Shown: positions 1-8,383 of the stretch, piece after piece
Numbering within the stretch: position 1 is the first letter of the stretch
How the letters are laid out: each line of letters begins with the position of its first letter
Assembly: GCA_964640525.1 (NCBI GenBank)
Contig: CAZXGS010000022.1
Span: 1 to 43,136, forward strand
Origin: SZAS-103 sp964640525
Lineage (GTDB): Bacteria > Pseudomonadota > Gammaproteobacteria > Xanthomonadales > Xanthomonadaceae
Length of the DNA stretch: 43,136 nt
Direction: 5' to 3'
Notes under the pieces: generated by a model
Told to the model about the DNA's origin: nothing
Seen by the model: only the letters and a program-made list of their open reading frames with translations
Database searches by the model: none
Position numbers and translations under genes: made by a program

Positions 1-479
1 ACCGCCATCGATTGGGTGGCCACCACCGCCAGCAGCCAGCCGCCGTTGATGCCCGCATCCAGCGACGGCTTGTTCTGCTTGACCGTGAGCACGGTGAAGA
101 TGGTGTAGGTCAGCCCGATCCACGCGAACAACCCGAGCCCGCCCAGCGCCATCGCCAGGGCGAGGTTGTGGCCGATCAGCAGGCTCTGCGCGCCGAGGAT
201 CGAACAGGCGGCGACGAAGGTGAAGAACCCAGGTGCCCGCAGGTGGTCGAACAAGTCCTCCAGCACCCGCCGCGGGTGCCAGGCCAGGCGCACGACCGCC
301 AGCACGCCGATGATCGCGAACAACAGCCAGTTTACCGCCAGCAAGGCCCGCGGCACCCATGGCACCTCCAGCAGGTGCGCGGCCAGCGACAGGATGCCGG
401 TGGCCATGACCATGCTGAAATAGCCCGGCGACATGGCCGTCAGCGATCGCCGCAGGTGGGCTGCGAGGTCCTGTCTCAC
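1..479 (-). CDS. TehA/SLAC1-family (tellurite-resistance/dicarboxylate transporter, TDT) protein, N-terminal part
   Basis: The reading frame runs off the left edge of the window, so only about 159 N-terminal residues are visible. After a short hydrophilic start comes SPGYFSMVMATGILS, the typical first-helix signature of TehA/SLAC1 anion channels, then further hydrophobic helices separated by short charged loops, as expected for the ten-helix inner-membrane family. Members move anions or small acids (for example tellurite, malate, sulfite); the substrate cannot be told from this part. I chose the GTG at 479 because an ATG slightly upstream is in another frame that stops at once. No strong ribosome site is visible. 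It is divergent from a small Cys-rich protein, and an FNR-like box (541-554) lies between the two starts, suggesting anaerobic control of one or both. Confidence 0.8.
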   Translation of the reverse strand, partial: MRQDLAAHLRRSLTAMSPGYFSMVMATGILSLAAHLLEVPWVPRALLAVNWLLFAIIGVLAVVRLAWHPRRVLEDLFDHLRAPGFFTFVAACSILGAQSLLIGHNLALAMALGGLGLFAWIGLTYTIFTVLTVKQNKPSLDAGINGGWLLAVVATQSMA

Positions 480-540
480 GGCATCGCGTTCCGGTTCATG
501 GGCAACGGTGGCAAGGTACGGCGGAGGCGGCGCCTGACGC

Positions 541-554
541 TTGATCCAGGTCAG
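541..554. promoter_or_regulatory. FNR/Anr-type box between tehA-like gene and Cys-tail protein
   Basis: TTGATCCAGGTCAG matches the TTGAY-N4-RTCAA consensus at 9 of 10 informative positions. Its centre is about 62 nt before the ATG at 610 and about 68 nt before the GTG at 479. Both distances allow an activator site at -41.5 with a short leader. The call is by pattern only. Confidence 0.6.
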
Positions 555-609
555 CGAGTGCCGCTGCGCACGCCGGCACAGTAGCGCACTCCCCTGCCGA
601 GCGCCTGCC

Positions 610-849
610 ATGAATCCGACCCTGGACGCGTCCACCGACCGGCTGCATGAACTGCAACGCCTGCTGCGTCGCGAGGACCCGTCCGCCCAGGTGCGCGGCG
701 GTGCCAGCGAGGACACCGTCGATGTGTCCAGCACGCTCCCGCCCACGCGGGTGGCGGACATCATCGCCAGCGTGTTTGCCTCCGCGGTCGACGGTTGTTG
801 CAGCAGCGAGGAATCCGCGGACGGCTGTTGCGGCTGTTGCGGCAACTGA
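610..849 (+). CDS. Small protein with Cys-rich C-terminal tail (79 aa), unknown function
   Basis: Seventy-nine residues. The N-terminal third is a probable amphipathic helix rich in Leu/Arg, the middle is Ser/Thr/Asp-rich, then comes a short hydrophobic helix (about residues 48-60), and the protein ends in DGCCSSEESADGCCGCCGN. That gives six cysteines, all in the last 17 residues, as three CC pairs. There is no signal peptide. I do not recognise the family. The tail could bind metal or an Fe-S or heme cofactor, or be the core of a ribosomally made modified peptide, but no modifying enzyme is adjacent. The ATG at 610 is the first reasonable start behind the FNR-like box at 541-554; the ribosome site is weak. 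Another protein in the window (14172-14408) also ends in a Cys cluster. The gene call is supported by the box, the codon pattern and the intergenic position. Confidence 0.6.
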   Translation: MNPTLDASTDRLHELQRLLRREDPSAQVRGGASEDTVDVSSTLPPTRVADIIASVFASAVDGCCSSEESADGCCGCCGN

Positions 850-1045
850 TCGGCGCGCACCGATCCGGCAACCCTTCGCGGTTCCCCGATCCGGCGCCAC
901 CCGACGAGAATCGGTTGCGCCGTCACGCTCCCCCGTCGGCAAGCCCGCTGGCACTGGATTTTTGCCGCGCGCTGCTCTAGCGTCCAACCGTACGCACCCT
1001 GCACAGCGCCTGCGCCGGGCTCGCGTATCCCAGGGGGGCTTGCGA

Positions 1046-3694
1046 ATGGCGACCGACGTCGACAATGGCGGCCTCCGAGACGATGCATGCAAGGCCATCC
1101 TGGGCGCGATCGGCGACAACCTGACCGGCGCGATGTGGCTGGTGGATGCCGCCAGCGGCGCCGTGGCCTTTGCCAATCCCGCCTACGAAACCCTTTGGGG
1201 TCGCAAGCTCTCCGCCCTGCGTGCCGACCCCGACGACTGGCTGGACGCGATCGTCGAGACCGACCGGGATGCCGCGCACACCAACGATGCCCGCGCCAAG
1301 CAAGGCACCGACACCTGCGGCGAATACCGGATCATCCATCCCGAGCACGGCGTGCGCTGGATTCGCGTCCGACGCTTCCCGGTGCGCGACGACAGTGCGC
1401 GACTGCTGGCGATCGCAACCCTGGCCGAGGACATCAGCACCTGCCGCCAGATCACCGCCGACCTTGCCGCGTGCCGACACCGTTTCGACGGTGTGGTGCA
1501 ATCGGCGATGGACGCGATCGCCTGCATCGACGCGCACCAGCACATCATGCTGGTCAATCCCGCCACCGAGGCCATGTTCGGTTACCGCGCCGCGGAACTG
1601 CTTGGCAAGCACCTGAACGTGCTGATCCCGCAACGCTACCGCGAGCAGCACCTGCACCAGGTCCACGGCTTCGGGCAAGGCAGCGCAAGCACCCGCAAGA
1701 TGGGCGCGCTGGGCACGGTGCGCGGTCTGCGCAAGGACGGCGAGGAGTTTCCGCTGGAGGTTTCGATTTCCCGCCACGCCACGCCCGACGGCCTGTTTTA
1801 CACCGCGATCATGCGCGACGTCAGCCATGCGGTGCACGCGCGCGAGCGCATCGAGCGCCTGAATCGCCTGTACGGAGCATTGAGCGCGATCAACCAGTTG
1901 ATCCTGCGCGCACGCGAGCGCAGGGACCTGTTCCAGCAAGCCTGCGACATCCTGGTCGGCAAGGGCCTGTGCCGGCTGGCCTGGATCGGGGAGTTCGACG
2001 CCGTCACCCGGCAGTTGTCGCCGGTGGTGGAGGCCGGTGCGGATGCCGGCTTCCTGGAGTCGATCCGCGACGATCGCCCGCTGCCGGAGGCGGCCATGCC
2101 CGACGAGTCGGTGGACGTCACCGCGCTGCGCACCGGGCAGCCGTGCATCGCCAACGATCTGTCGGCGCAGGCGCGCTCCCGCGACGTACCGCTGCGCCTG
2201 GCCTTCGACATCAGCGCGATGGCCGCATTGCCGTTGCTCGACGACGGCCGGGCCATCGGCGTGATGGTGCTGTGTTCGGCCGCCAGGGACAGCTTCGATG
2301 CCGAGCAGATGCGGCTGCTGGAGGAGTTGGCGAACGACATCGCCTTTGCGGTCGATCACATCGCCAAGGCCGATAGCCTGGATTTCCTGTCGCGGAACGA
2401 CGCCCTGACCGGCCTGGCCAATCTGGCGCAATGGACCGAGCGGCTGAACCAGCGCCTTGCCTTGCGCGGCAGCAGCGACGGTCAATTGGCGGTGTTTGCG
2501 CTCGACATCGAGAATTTCCGCACCGTCAACCAGGCACTTGGCCGCAAGGCCGGCGACGTGCTGCTGCGCCAGATCGGCCAGCGCATGCGCCCGCGCAACG
2601 ACGCCCAGAGCAATCGCTTCGGTCGCGTGGGCAGCGACCGTTTCGCGGTGTTCACCGACGGCTTCCAGACGCCGGAGCACGTCGTCCGCTACCTGGAAGA
2701 GCGCCTGCACGACACGTTCCGCGAGCCTTTCGTGATCGATGGCGCGGCGGTGCGGGTGGCGGCCAAGGTCGGAATCGCCATGCATCCTGACGATGGCAGC
2801 GATGCCGAGGTGCTGTTGCGCCACGCCGAGGCCGCACTGGCCAAGGCCAAGGCCAGCGGCCAGCGGCTGGTGTTTTTCGCCCCGGAGATGACCGCCCGCG
2901 TGGCCGAGCGCCTGGCGCTGGAGGCACGGCTGCGGCAAGCGCTGGAGCAGGAACAGTTCGTGCTGCACTACCAGCCCAAGGCCACCTGCGGCGAGCGCAG
3001 CCTGGTCGGCTGTGAGGCGCTGATCCGCTGGAACGACCCCGCCACCGGCCTGGTCCCGCCGATGCTGTTCATCCCGGTGCTGGAAGACACCGGATTGATC
3101 GCCGACGTCGGGCAATGGGTGCTGCGACAGGCGCTGGCAGACTTCCTGCGCTGGCAGTCCCTCGGCCTGGCACCGCCACGGATCGCGGTCAACGTCTCGC
3201 CGCTGCAACTGCGCGACCGCGGCTTTGCCGAGGCGGTGGCGCAACTGCTGGCCAGCCATCCGCATGCATCGGCGGCCATCGAACTGGAAATCACCGAAAG
3301 TGCGGTGATGGAGGACGTGCGCGGCAACATCGAGGTGCTGCAGGTGATCCGCACGCTCGGCGCCAGCATCGCGATCGACGACTTCGGCACCGGCTTTTCG
3401 TCGCTGAGTTACCTCACCCGGCTGCCGCTGGACATTCTCAAGATCGATCGCTCCTTCATCGTCGGCATGGATCGCGGGCCGGAAGCGATCGCACTGGTCT
3501 CGACCATCGTCACCCTCGCCCACTCGATCGGCCTGGAGGTGGTCGCCGAGGGCGTGGAAACCGAGGAACAACGCGGCCACCTGCAGGCGATGGGCTGCGA
3601 TCAGATCCAGGGCTACCTGTACGGCAAGCCGATGCCGGCGGCGGAGTTCGAAGCACGCTTCCTCGCCGCGGCTCCCCCCGCCTCGGCCGCGTGA
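1046..3694 (+). CDS. PAS-PAS-GAF-GGDEF-EAL protein, probable c-di-GMP phosphodiesterase
   Basis: 882 residues, no obvious membrane segment. Order: PAS-like (about 20-135), PAS (about 145-265), GAF (about 280-440), GGDEF domain (about 450-610), EAL domain (about 625-875). The GGDEF active-site signature is replaced by GSDRF near residue 528, so diguanylate cyclase activity is unlikely. The EAL side keeps ECALIRW-like EALIRW (about 657), DDFGTGFSSL, KIDRSF and EGVET motifs, consistent with hydrolysis of c-di-GMP to pGpG. Inputs are probably sensed by the PAS and GAF modules. The frame is open far upstream, but the ATG at 1046 is preceded by a strong purine-rich ribosome site (AGGGGGGC), and similarity begins there. 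It stands alone between the Cys-tail protein and convergent ubiD. Confidence 0.92.
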   Translation: MATDVDNGGLRDDACKAILGAIGDNLTGAMWLVDAASGAVAFANPAYETLWGRKLSALRADPDDWLDAIVETDRDAAHTNDARAKQGTDTCGEYRIIHPEHGVRWIRVRRFPVRDDSARLLAIATLAEDISTCRQITADLAACRHRFDGVVQSAMDAIACIDAHQHIMLVNPATEAMFGYRAAELLGKHLNVLIPQRYREQHLHQVHGFGQGSASTRKMGALGTVRGLRKDGEEFPLEVSISRHATPDGLFYTAIMRDVSHAVHARERIERLNRLYGALSAINQLILRARERRDLFQQACDILVGKGLCRLAWIGEFDAVTRQLSPVVEAGADAGFLESIRDDRPLPEAAMPDESVDVTALRTGQPCIANDLSAQARSRDVPLRLAFDISAMAALPLLDDGRAIGVMVLCSAARDSFDAEQMRLLEELANDIAFAVDHIAKADSLDFLSRNDALTGLANLAQWTERLNQRLALRGSSDGQLAVFALDIENFRTVNQALGRKAGDVLLRQIGQRMRPRNDAQSNRFGRVGSDRFAVFTDGFQTPEHVVRYLEERLHDTFREPFVIDGAAVRVAAKVGIAMHPDDGSDAEVLLRHAEAALAKAKASGQRLVFFAPEMTARVAERLALEARLRQALEQEQFVLHYQPKATCGERSLVGCEALIRWNDPATGLVPPMLFIPVLEDTGLIADVGQWVLRQALADFLRWQSLGLAPPRIAVNVSPLQLRDRGFAEAVAQLLASHPHASAAIELEITESAVMEDVRGNIEVLQVIRTLGASIAIDDFGTGFSSLSYLTRLPLDILKIDRSFIVGMDRGPEAIALVSTIVTLAHSIGLEVVAEGVETEEQRGHLQAMGCDQIQGYLYGKPMPAAEFEARFLAAAPPASAA

Positions 3695-3724
3695 TCCGGC
3701 CGGGCGCGGTTCCGGCGCGTCCGC

Positions 3725-5197
3725 TCAAGCCTGGGGCCGCAATCGCTCCCACATCCGTTCGACGCGATGGGCGATGGCCGGATCGGGAACGATCGGCTCG
3801 GCCCAGCAGCGCGAGGTTTCGCCCCCAAGCTTGCGGGTCGCGTCCAGGCCGAGCTTGGAACCCAGGTTCGGCTGCGGGCTGGCAAAGTCCAGGTAATCGA
3901 TCGGGGTGTTCTCCACCAGCAGGCTGTCGCGGGCCGGATCCACCCGCGTGGCAATCGCCCACATCACCTGCCCCCAGTCGCGAACGTCGATGTCCGGATC
4001 GGTGACGATCACGAATTTGGTGTAGGTGAACTGGCGCAGGTACGACCAGATGCCCATCATGATCCGCCGCGCGTGGCCCGGGTACTGCTTGCGGATGCTG
4101 ACGACCGCGATCCGGTACGAGCACGCTTCCGGCGGCAGATGGAAATCCACGATCTCCGGGAACACCCGGCGCAGGATCGGCACGAACAGCTCACCCATCG
4201 CCAGCGCCAGGATCGAGGGCTCGTCGTGGGGCGCGCGACCCATGTAGCTGCCGTGATAGATCCCATCGCGGCGCAACTGCATGCGCTCGACGGTCAGCAC
4301 CGGGAACTCGCCCTGCCCGTTGTAGTAGCCGGTGTGGTCGCCGTAGGGTCCCTCGGTGGCCACCTCGCCGGGCATGATGTGGCCTTCGAGCAGGATCTCC
4401 GCACCGGCCGGCGCATCCAGCCCGGTTATCGGGCTGCGCCACACGCGGGTGCGCTCGCCACGCAGCAGCCCGGCGAACTCGAATTCAGACAGGGTATCGG
4501 GGACCGGCGCGACCGCCGCAAGCATGGTCGCCGGATCGCAGCCGATCGCCACCAGCACCGGGAACGGCTGCTGCGGGCGCGCCTGCTTCCAGTCGGCGAA
4601 ATCCAGCGCGCCGCCGCGATGCGGCAGCCAGCGCATGATCACGCGATTGCGCGCGATCGGCTGCTGGCGATAGATCGCCACGTTCTGGCGGTGATGGCGC
4701 AGGCCGCGGGTGATGACCATGCCGAAGGTGATCAGGCGGTCGATGTCACCCGGCCAGCAGCGCTGGATCGGCAAGCGCGACAGGTCCACCTCGTCCCCGG
4801 TCAGGATCTGCTCGCCAAAGGCCGCCTCGTGCACCGTGCGCGGCGCCACGTGCGCTAGTTGCGCCAGCTCCGGCCACACCTCGAGGGCCTGGCGCAGGCT
4901 GGACGGCCAGCGCGGCTCCTTGATCGCCGCCAGCAACTCTCCCAGTTCGCGCAGCGAGGCCAGCGGCCTGCCGGCAAGCGCGGCCTCGATGCGGCTGCGA
5001 TGGCCGAACAGGTTGCCCAGCAGCGCATGCGTCGAGCCCTTCGGTCGTTCGAACAACAGCGCTGGCCCGCCTTCGCGCAGCACGTGCTGGCACAGCGCCG
5101 TGCTTTCCAGATCCGGATCCACCGGCTCGGACACGCGCAGCAGGCGACCGCCGGCTTCCAGGCGGTGCAGGAAACTGCGCAGGTCGTGGAAGGCCAT
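3725..5197 (-). CDS. ubiD: UbiD, 3-octaprenyl-4-hydroxybenzoate carboxy-lyase
   Basis: 490 residues, close to the roughly 490-500 of enterobacterial UbiD. The enzyme uses prenylated FMN (made by UbiX, not in this window) to decarboxylate 3-polyprenyl-4-hydroxybenzoate in ubiquinone synthesis. The family signature EGPYGDHTGYY is present near residues 280-291, with the active-site Glu, along with the N-terminal DLRSFL and LFERPKG motifs and a C-terminal KLGLDATRK segment typical of proteobacterial UbiD. The ATG at 5197 gives the family N-terminus. An FNR-like box lies at 5318-5331, about 127 nt upstream, which hints at oxygen-responsive control. Other UbiD-family aromatic decarboxylases exist, but length and motifs favour the ubiquinone enzyme. 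Confidence 0.93.
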   Translation of the reverse strand: MAFHDLRSFLHRLEAGGRLLRVSEPVDPDLESTALCQHVLREGGPALLFERPKGSTHALLGNLFGHRSRIEAALAGRPLASLRELGELLAAIKEPRWPSSLRQALEVWPELAQLAHVAPRTVHEAAFGEQILTGDEVDLSRLPIQRCWPGDIDRLITFGMVITRGLRHHRQNVAIYRQQPIARNRVIMRWLPHRGGALDFADWKQARPQQPFPVLVAIGCDPATMLAAVAPVPDTLSEFEFAGLLRGERTRVWRSPITGLDAPAGAEILLEGHIMPGEVATEGPYGDHTGYYNGQGEFPVLTVERMQLRRDGIYHGSYMGRAPHDEPSILALAMGELFVPILRRVFPEIVDFHLPPEACSYRIAVVSIRKQYPGHARRIMMGIWSYLRQFTYTKFVIVTDPDIDVRDWGQVMWAIATRVDPARDSLLVENTPIDYLDFASPQPNLGSKLGLDATRKLGGETSRCWAEPIVPDPAIAHRVERMWERLRPQA

Positions 5198-5317
5198 CGG
5201 CGGGCATCATCTTCAAGACAATCGAAAGAAACCGCACGCGATGAACTGGCGCGTGTGCGCCGGCAGACGTGCAGCAGGAACATCCGCGCACTTTGCGCAG
5301 GGCCTCGAAGGCCTGCC

Positions 5318-5331
5318 TTGACCTGGATCAG
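5318..5331. promoter_or_regulatory. FNR/Anr-type box upstream of ubiD
   Basis: TTGACCTGGATCAG matches TTGAY-N4-RTCAA at 9 of 10 positions. It lies in the 174-nt gap between the ubiD start (5197) and the bioD stop (5372), about 127 nt before the ubiD ATG. That is far for a simple class II site unless the leader is long. The rest of the gap shows no convincing gene. Confidence 0.45.
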
Positions 5332-5371
5332 ACCGGCATTGCCGCCATCCGCACGGTCACCCTCCGTCCCG

Positions 5372-6070
5372 TCACCATTGCGCGCCGATGATCGCCTGCG
5401 CGGCAGCATCCAGCACCGCGTCCGGCGCGAACTCGCCGGCACGCAGATGCGGCAGCACGCCGAGCAGCGGCGCGTGGATGCGCCGTCGCAGGATCTCCAG
5501 CGTTTCCGGTGCATGCGCGAACTCCGGATCCACCGTACTGGCGACCCACCCGAGCAGCGGCAGCCCATCGGCGAGGACCGCGCGCGCGCTCAGGCGTGCG
5601 TGATTGATGCACCCCAAACGCAGCCCGACCACCAGCAGCACGGGCAAGCCGAATGCACGCGCAAGTTCCGCGTGTTCAAGATCCACCGCCATCGGCGAGG
5701 CCCACCCGCCCACGCCCTCCACCAGTACCGCATCGGACAGCGCGCACAGCGCATCGAATGCGCTGCGAAGCTGCACGCAGTCGATGCTCACGCCGCACCG
5801 CGCGGCGGCGATCTCCGGCGCGGTCGGTTCGGGCAATGCGTAAGGGTTGACCAGCGCGTAGTCCGGCTGCGGCGCGCTTGCGCCGAGCAGGTCCAGCGCG
5901 TCCTGGTTGCGCCAGCCCGACGCCGTCGATGCGCTGCCGCTGGCCACCGGCTTCATGCCGACCGCGCGCAGCCCGCGCGCGCGCAGCGCACGCAACAACG
6001 CGCACGACACCGTGGTCTTGCCGATCCCGGTGTCGGTGCCGGTGACGAACACGCCGCCGTGCCGGTTCAT
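5372..6070 (-). CDS. bioD: BioD, dethiobiotin synthetase
   Basis: 232 residues. Forms the ureido ring of dethiobiotin from 7,8-diaminopelargonate, CO2 and ATP in the cytoplasm. The P-loop GTDTGIGKT (residues 11-19) directly follows the first strand. The KPVASG segment (about 42-47) carries the second catalytic Lys, and VEGVGGWASPM is the nucleotide-site loop seen in BioD. The ATG at 6070 overlaps the stop of the upstream TMEM175-like gene by four nucleotides (ATGA), so the two are translationally coupled. No other bio gene is in the window. The frame is open far upstream, but that part is the shadow of the neighbouring gene. Confidence 0.93.
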   Translation of the reverse strand: MNRHGGVFVTGTDTGIGKTTVSCALLRALRARGLRAVGMKPVASGSASTASGWRNQDALDLLGASAPQPDYALVNPYALPEPTAPEIAAARCGVSIDCVQLRSAFDALCALSDAVLVEGVGGWASPMAVDLEHAELARAFGLPVLLVVGLRLGCINHARLSARAVLADGLPLLGWVASTVDPEFAHAPETLEILRRRIHAPLLGVLPHLRAGEFAPDAVLDAAAQAIIGAQW

Positions 6071-6813
6071 GTGCCCTCCGCCGCGTTCGCCAGCCTTGCC
6101 CGCAGACGCCGCGAAAGCGGGCGCAGGAACCAGTTCAAGGCAAAGATGTAACCGGGCATGCCGAGCAGCCACCCAAGGTGCGCGAAATCGGAGAAGATCA
6201 TGCCCGCGGCGAGCAACACCGAGACCGCCGCCACCGCAGTCAGCCATTGCCAGCGCAAGCGGCTCACGCGCGCCTCGATGCGCTCCACGCGACTCAGGCC
6301 AAGCACGTCCTGCCGCGCCAGCGCGTGGTTGAACAAGCGCCACATCACCACGCACAGGCCACCGTAGGCCAGGTCGTAGGTGATGAACATCGCCGGGACG
6401 TCGGTCCAGGCATGGGGCGCGAAGTTGGTGGGCAGCCAGCCGCGGGAGGCCACCGCAAACAGGGAAGAAAACACCATCCGCAGCGGATACACGAAGATCA
6501 GCACCAGGAACACCATCGCCAGGCTCCAGCGTCGGGTGATCGCATCGTCCAGACCGAAACGCCGGCTCCAGTCCGCGTGCGCGTTCCAGAACATCACCAA
6601 CAGCAGGAAGCTGGCGGCGAACGTGGGCACGTTTTTCAGCGCCGCGATCAAGTCGTCCACACTGCGCGGCAACTGGTTGCCGGAGATCACCAGCAAGGTC
6701 ACCGCGAAGGCAAAGGCGGCGTCCACGAACGCCTCCAGCCGCGTGGTCTTGTCGCCGCGCTCGCCGACCGATGGCCCAGGGACAGCGGTTGCTGGATCGG
6801 AAAGCGGACTCAC
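6067..6813 (-). CDS. TMEM175-family putative potassium channel
   Basis: 248 residues. Shows the TMEM175 first-helix signature in the form RLEAFVDAAFAFAVTLLVI (about residues 25-43; usual form RxxAFSDxVFAIAxT), followed by about five more hydrophobic helices, as in bacterial TMEM175 subunits that assemble into potassium-permeable channels. The Ser of the FSD motif is Val here. The start is a GTG at 6813 with no strong ribosome site, so the N-terminus is less certain. The stop overlaps the bioD start by 4 nt, but a functional link to biotin synthesis is not evident. Confidence 0.78.
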   Translation of the reverse strand: MSPLSDPATAVPGPSVGERGDKTTRLEAFVDAAFAFAVTLLVISGNQLPRSVDDLIAALKNVPTFAASFLLLVMFWNAHADWSRRFGLDDAITRRWSLAMVFLVLIFVYPLRMVFSSLFAVASRGWLPTNFAPHAWTDVPAMFITYDLAYGGLCVVMWRLFNHALARQDVLGLSRVERIEARVSRLRWQWLTAVAAVSVLLAAGMIFSDFAHLGWLLGMPGYIFALNWFLRPLSRRLRARLANAAEGT

Positions 6814-6878
6814 GCCGGTGGATGCCTGCCGATGGCCACGAGAATGGCACTGCTAGAATGGCGCGAACCGGAGATGCC

Positions 6879-7361
6879 ATGTTCGCCGCCCACCAGCTTA
6901 CCGGAACCAAGCCCGAGCAATACGTCCAACTCGCCCAGCAGGCCCGCGGCCTGATGCACGGCGAGCGCAACGCCATCGCCAACGCGGCCAACCTGTCGGC
7001 GTTGGTCTATCACGCCCTGCCCTGCCTCAACTGGGTCGGTTTCTACTTCTTTGACGGCACCGAACTCGTGGTCGGCCCGTTCCAGGGTCACCCGGCATGC
7101 GTGCGCATCGGCCTGGATCGCGGCGTGTGCGGTGCCGCCGCACGCACCCGCAGCACCCAACGCGTGGCCGACGTCAACGCCTTCGACGGCCACATTCCCT
7201 GCGACGCGGCCTCGCGCTCTGAACTGGTCGTCCCGCTGTACCGCGGCGAGGCGCTGGTTGGCGTGTTCGACATCGACAGCCCCGAGCCGAACCGTTTCGA
7301 CGCCGACGACCAGCATGGCCTGGAAACCATTGCGACCCTCTGGCTGGAGGCCAGCGCATGA
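6879..7361 (+). CDS. msrC: Free methionine-(R)-sulfoxide reductase (GAF-type fRMsr)
   Basis: 160 residues forming one GAF domain. Reduces free methionine-R-sulfoxide. The three family cysteines are present at 74, 84 and 108; their 10- and 24-residue spacings equal those of the yeast enzyme (91, 101, 125). The motifs GFYFFDG, GVCGAAA and SELVVPL are as in the family. The ATG at 6879 is preferred over an in-frame ATG 21 nt upstream because GGAG sits five bases before it. The stop overlaps the next ATG by 4 nt, so it is co-translated with the TfoX-like protein. Confidence 0.92.
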   Translation: MFAAHQLTGTKPEQYVQLAQQARGLMHGERNAIANAANLSALVYHALPCLNWVGFYFFDGTELVVGPFQGHPACVRIGLDRGVCGAAARTRSTQRVADVNAFDGHIPCDAASRSELVVPLYRGEALVGVFDIDSPEPNRFDADDQHGLETIATLWLEASA

Positions 7362-7789
7362 ACGATGCCGGCAAGCTGCTCAACATCGGACCGAAGTCCG
7401 CCGCATGGCTGCGCCAGGTCGGCATCCGCTCCCGGCAACAACTGCTCGAAACCGGCGCGTTGGCCGCCTTCATCAAGATCAAGCGCGCTGGCTTCCGGCC
7501 CGGACTGAACCTGCTCTACGCGCTGGAAGGTGCGATCCGCGAATGCCACTGGCGCGATGTGCCCGAGGCACGGCGCGGCGAACTGCTGGCCGCGGCCGAG
7601 GCGGCCAGTGCCGGCCTGCCGCCGGCACGCGGCAAGGCCATGCCACCGGCCGAGCCGGTACGGACGATCTGGGCGGACGAGGACGAACCGCGTTCACCGG
7701 GCGACGACCACCCTGCGCACGGTGACGAAGGCTGGTCGCAGGACGCGGCGGATACCGGCGACGCCGAGCCATCGCAGCACGACGAATAA
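7358..7789 (+). CDS. TfoX C-terminal-domain protein
   Basis: 143 residues. Residues about 5-80 match the TfoX/Sxy C-terminal domain (LLNIGPKSAAWLRQVGI, then NLLYALEGAI with a terminal CHW), a helix-hairpin-helix-like fold. The remaining about 60 residues are acidic, low-complexity and probably disordered. The TfoX N-terminal domain is missing, so this is not a full competence regulator. Stand-alone copies of the domain are common and their role is unknown. Overlaps the msrC stop by ATGA. Confidence 0.85.
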   Translation: MNDAGKLLNIGPKSAAWLRQVGIRSRQQLLETGALAAFIKIKRAGFRPGLNLLYALEGAIRECHWRDVPEARRGELLAAAEAASAGLPPARGKAMPPAEPVRTIWADEDEPRSPGDDHPAHGDEGWSQDAADTGDAEPSQHDE

Positions 7790-7894
7790 CCTCCAACGAA
7801 CCCGCGGGAAGGGCGCAACCGCCCAGGCACACGGCGACGGACGCAGTGCTTGTCCAAGGGCATCCGACGGGTGCAGGCATGGGCCAGGTCGAGC

Positions 7895-8072
7895 TGAGGG
7901 CAGACGGGGACACGCACAGTTTGGGAAATTTCCTACGGCGCCTTCCATCTTTTGCCGATAGCGGGTGCGTGTCGGCGCCGCCATGCTTCCCGCATGACCC
8001 AAGCCCGCTCCGCGTTGATCGTCCCCGGCAGCCCCGGCACCTTCCATTGCGTCCAGCGTTGCGTCCGCCGCG
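7895..8072 (+). repeat. 178-bp exact direct repeat, copy 1 (copy 2 at 8285-8462)
   Basis: Positions 7895-8072 and 8285-8462 are identical by eye, offset 390 bp. The unit spans one REP copy, the RAYT promoter/leader and the first 26 codons of the transposase. The first copy is cut off directly against a REP unit (from 8073). This suggests duplication by recombination or aborted transposition at the REP. Confidence 0.92.
7994..8072 (+). pseudogene. Truncated 5' copy of the RAYT transposase gene
   Basis: The first 26 codons, identical to the start of the intact transposase at 8384 (MTQARSALIVPGSPG...), and then the frame runs into REP sequence. It lacks the HxH and Tyr catalytic parts and so is a non-functional fragment. 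Confidence 0.85.
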
Positions 8073-8383
8073 GGGCAGACGGGGACACGCACAGTTTGAG
8101 GGCAGGGCAGACGGGGACACGCACAGTTTTGGAAATTTCCTACGACGGGGCCGGCAGACGGGGACAGGCCGGCAGACGGGGACACGCACAGTTTGGGGGG
8201 GCGGGCCGGCAGACGGGGCGGCAGACGGGGACACGCACAGTTTGGGGGGGCAGACGGGCGGGGCAGACGGGGACACGCACAGTTTGAGGGCAGACGGGGA
8301 CACGCACAGTTTGGGAAATTTCCTACGGCGCCTTCCATCTTTTGCCGATAGCGGGTGCGTGTCGGCGCCGCCATGCTTCCCGC

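Larger units (their letters stand above)
7895..8312 (+). repeat. REP array, seven copies of a 23-bp unit, upstream of the RAYT gene
   Basis: Seven copies of a 23-bp unit with core GACGGGGACACGCACAG start at 7900, 8075, 8107, 8172, 8221, 8263 and 8290, all in one orientation. Partial units (GCAGACGGG) occur near 8155, 8205 and 8250. Three copies continue into GGAAATTTCCTACG-like sequence (about 7923, 8129, 8313). Spacing is irregular, so this is not CRISPR. Association with the transposase at 8384 fits REP/RAYT biology. The copies are in direct orientation, not in inverted BIME pairs. Confidence 0.9.

Noticed and set aside
848..865. GATCGG/CCGATC hairpin at the end of the Cys-tail gene as a terminator
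   Set aside because: Only 6 bp, overlaps the stop codon and has no T-run.
977..3580. 867-codon minus-strand open frame opposite the GGDEF/EAL gene
   Set aside because: Shadow of the real gene in high-GC DNA; Gln/Arg/His-rich, no domain, and the plus strand holds clear PAS, GAF, GGDEF and EAL motifs.
4746..5291. Minus-strand frame beginning RGCSCCTSAG near the ubiD promoter, considered as a third Cys-rich small protein
   Set aside because: Runs into ubiD in another frame without a stop, no ribosome site; the Cys cluster is likely chance.
7895..8312. CRISPR array
   Set aside because: Repeats recur at irregular distances, some abutting, with no uniform spacers and no cas genes; a RAYT gene follows directly.
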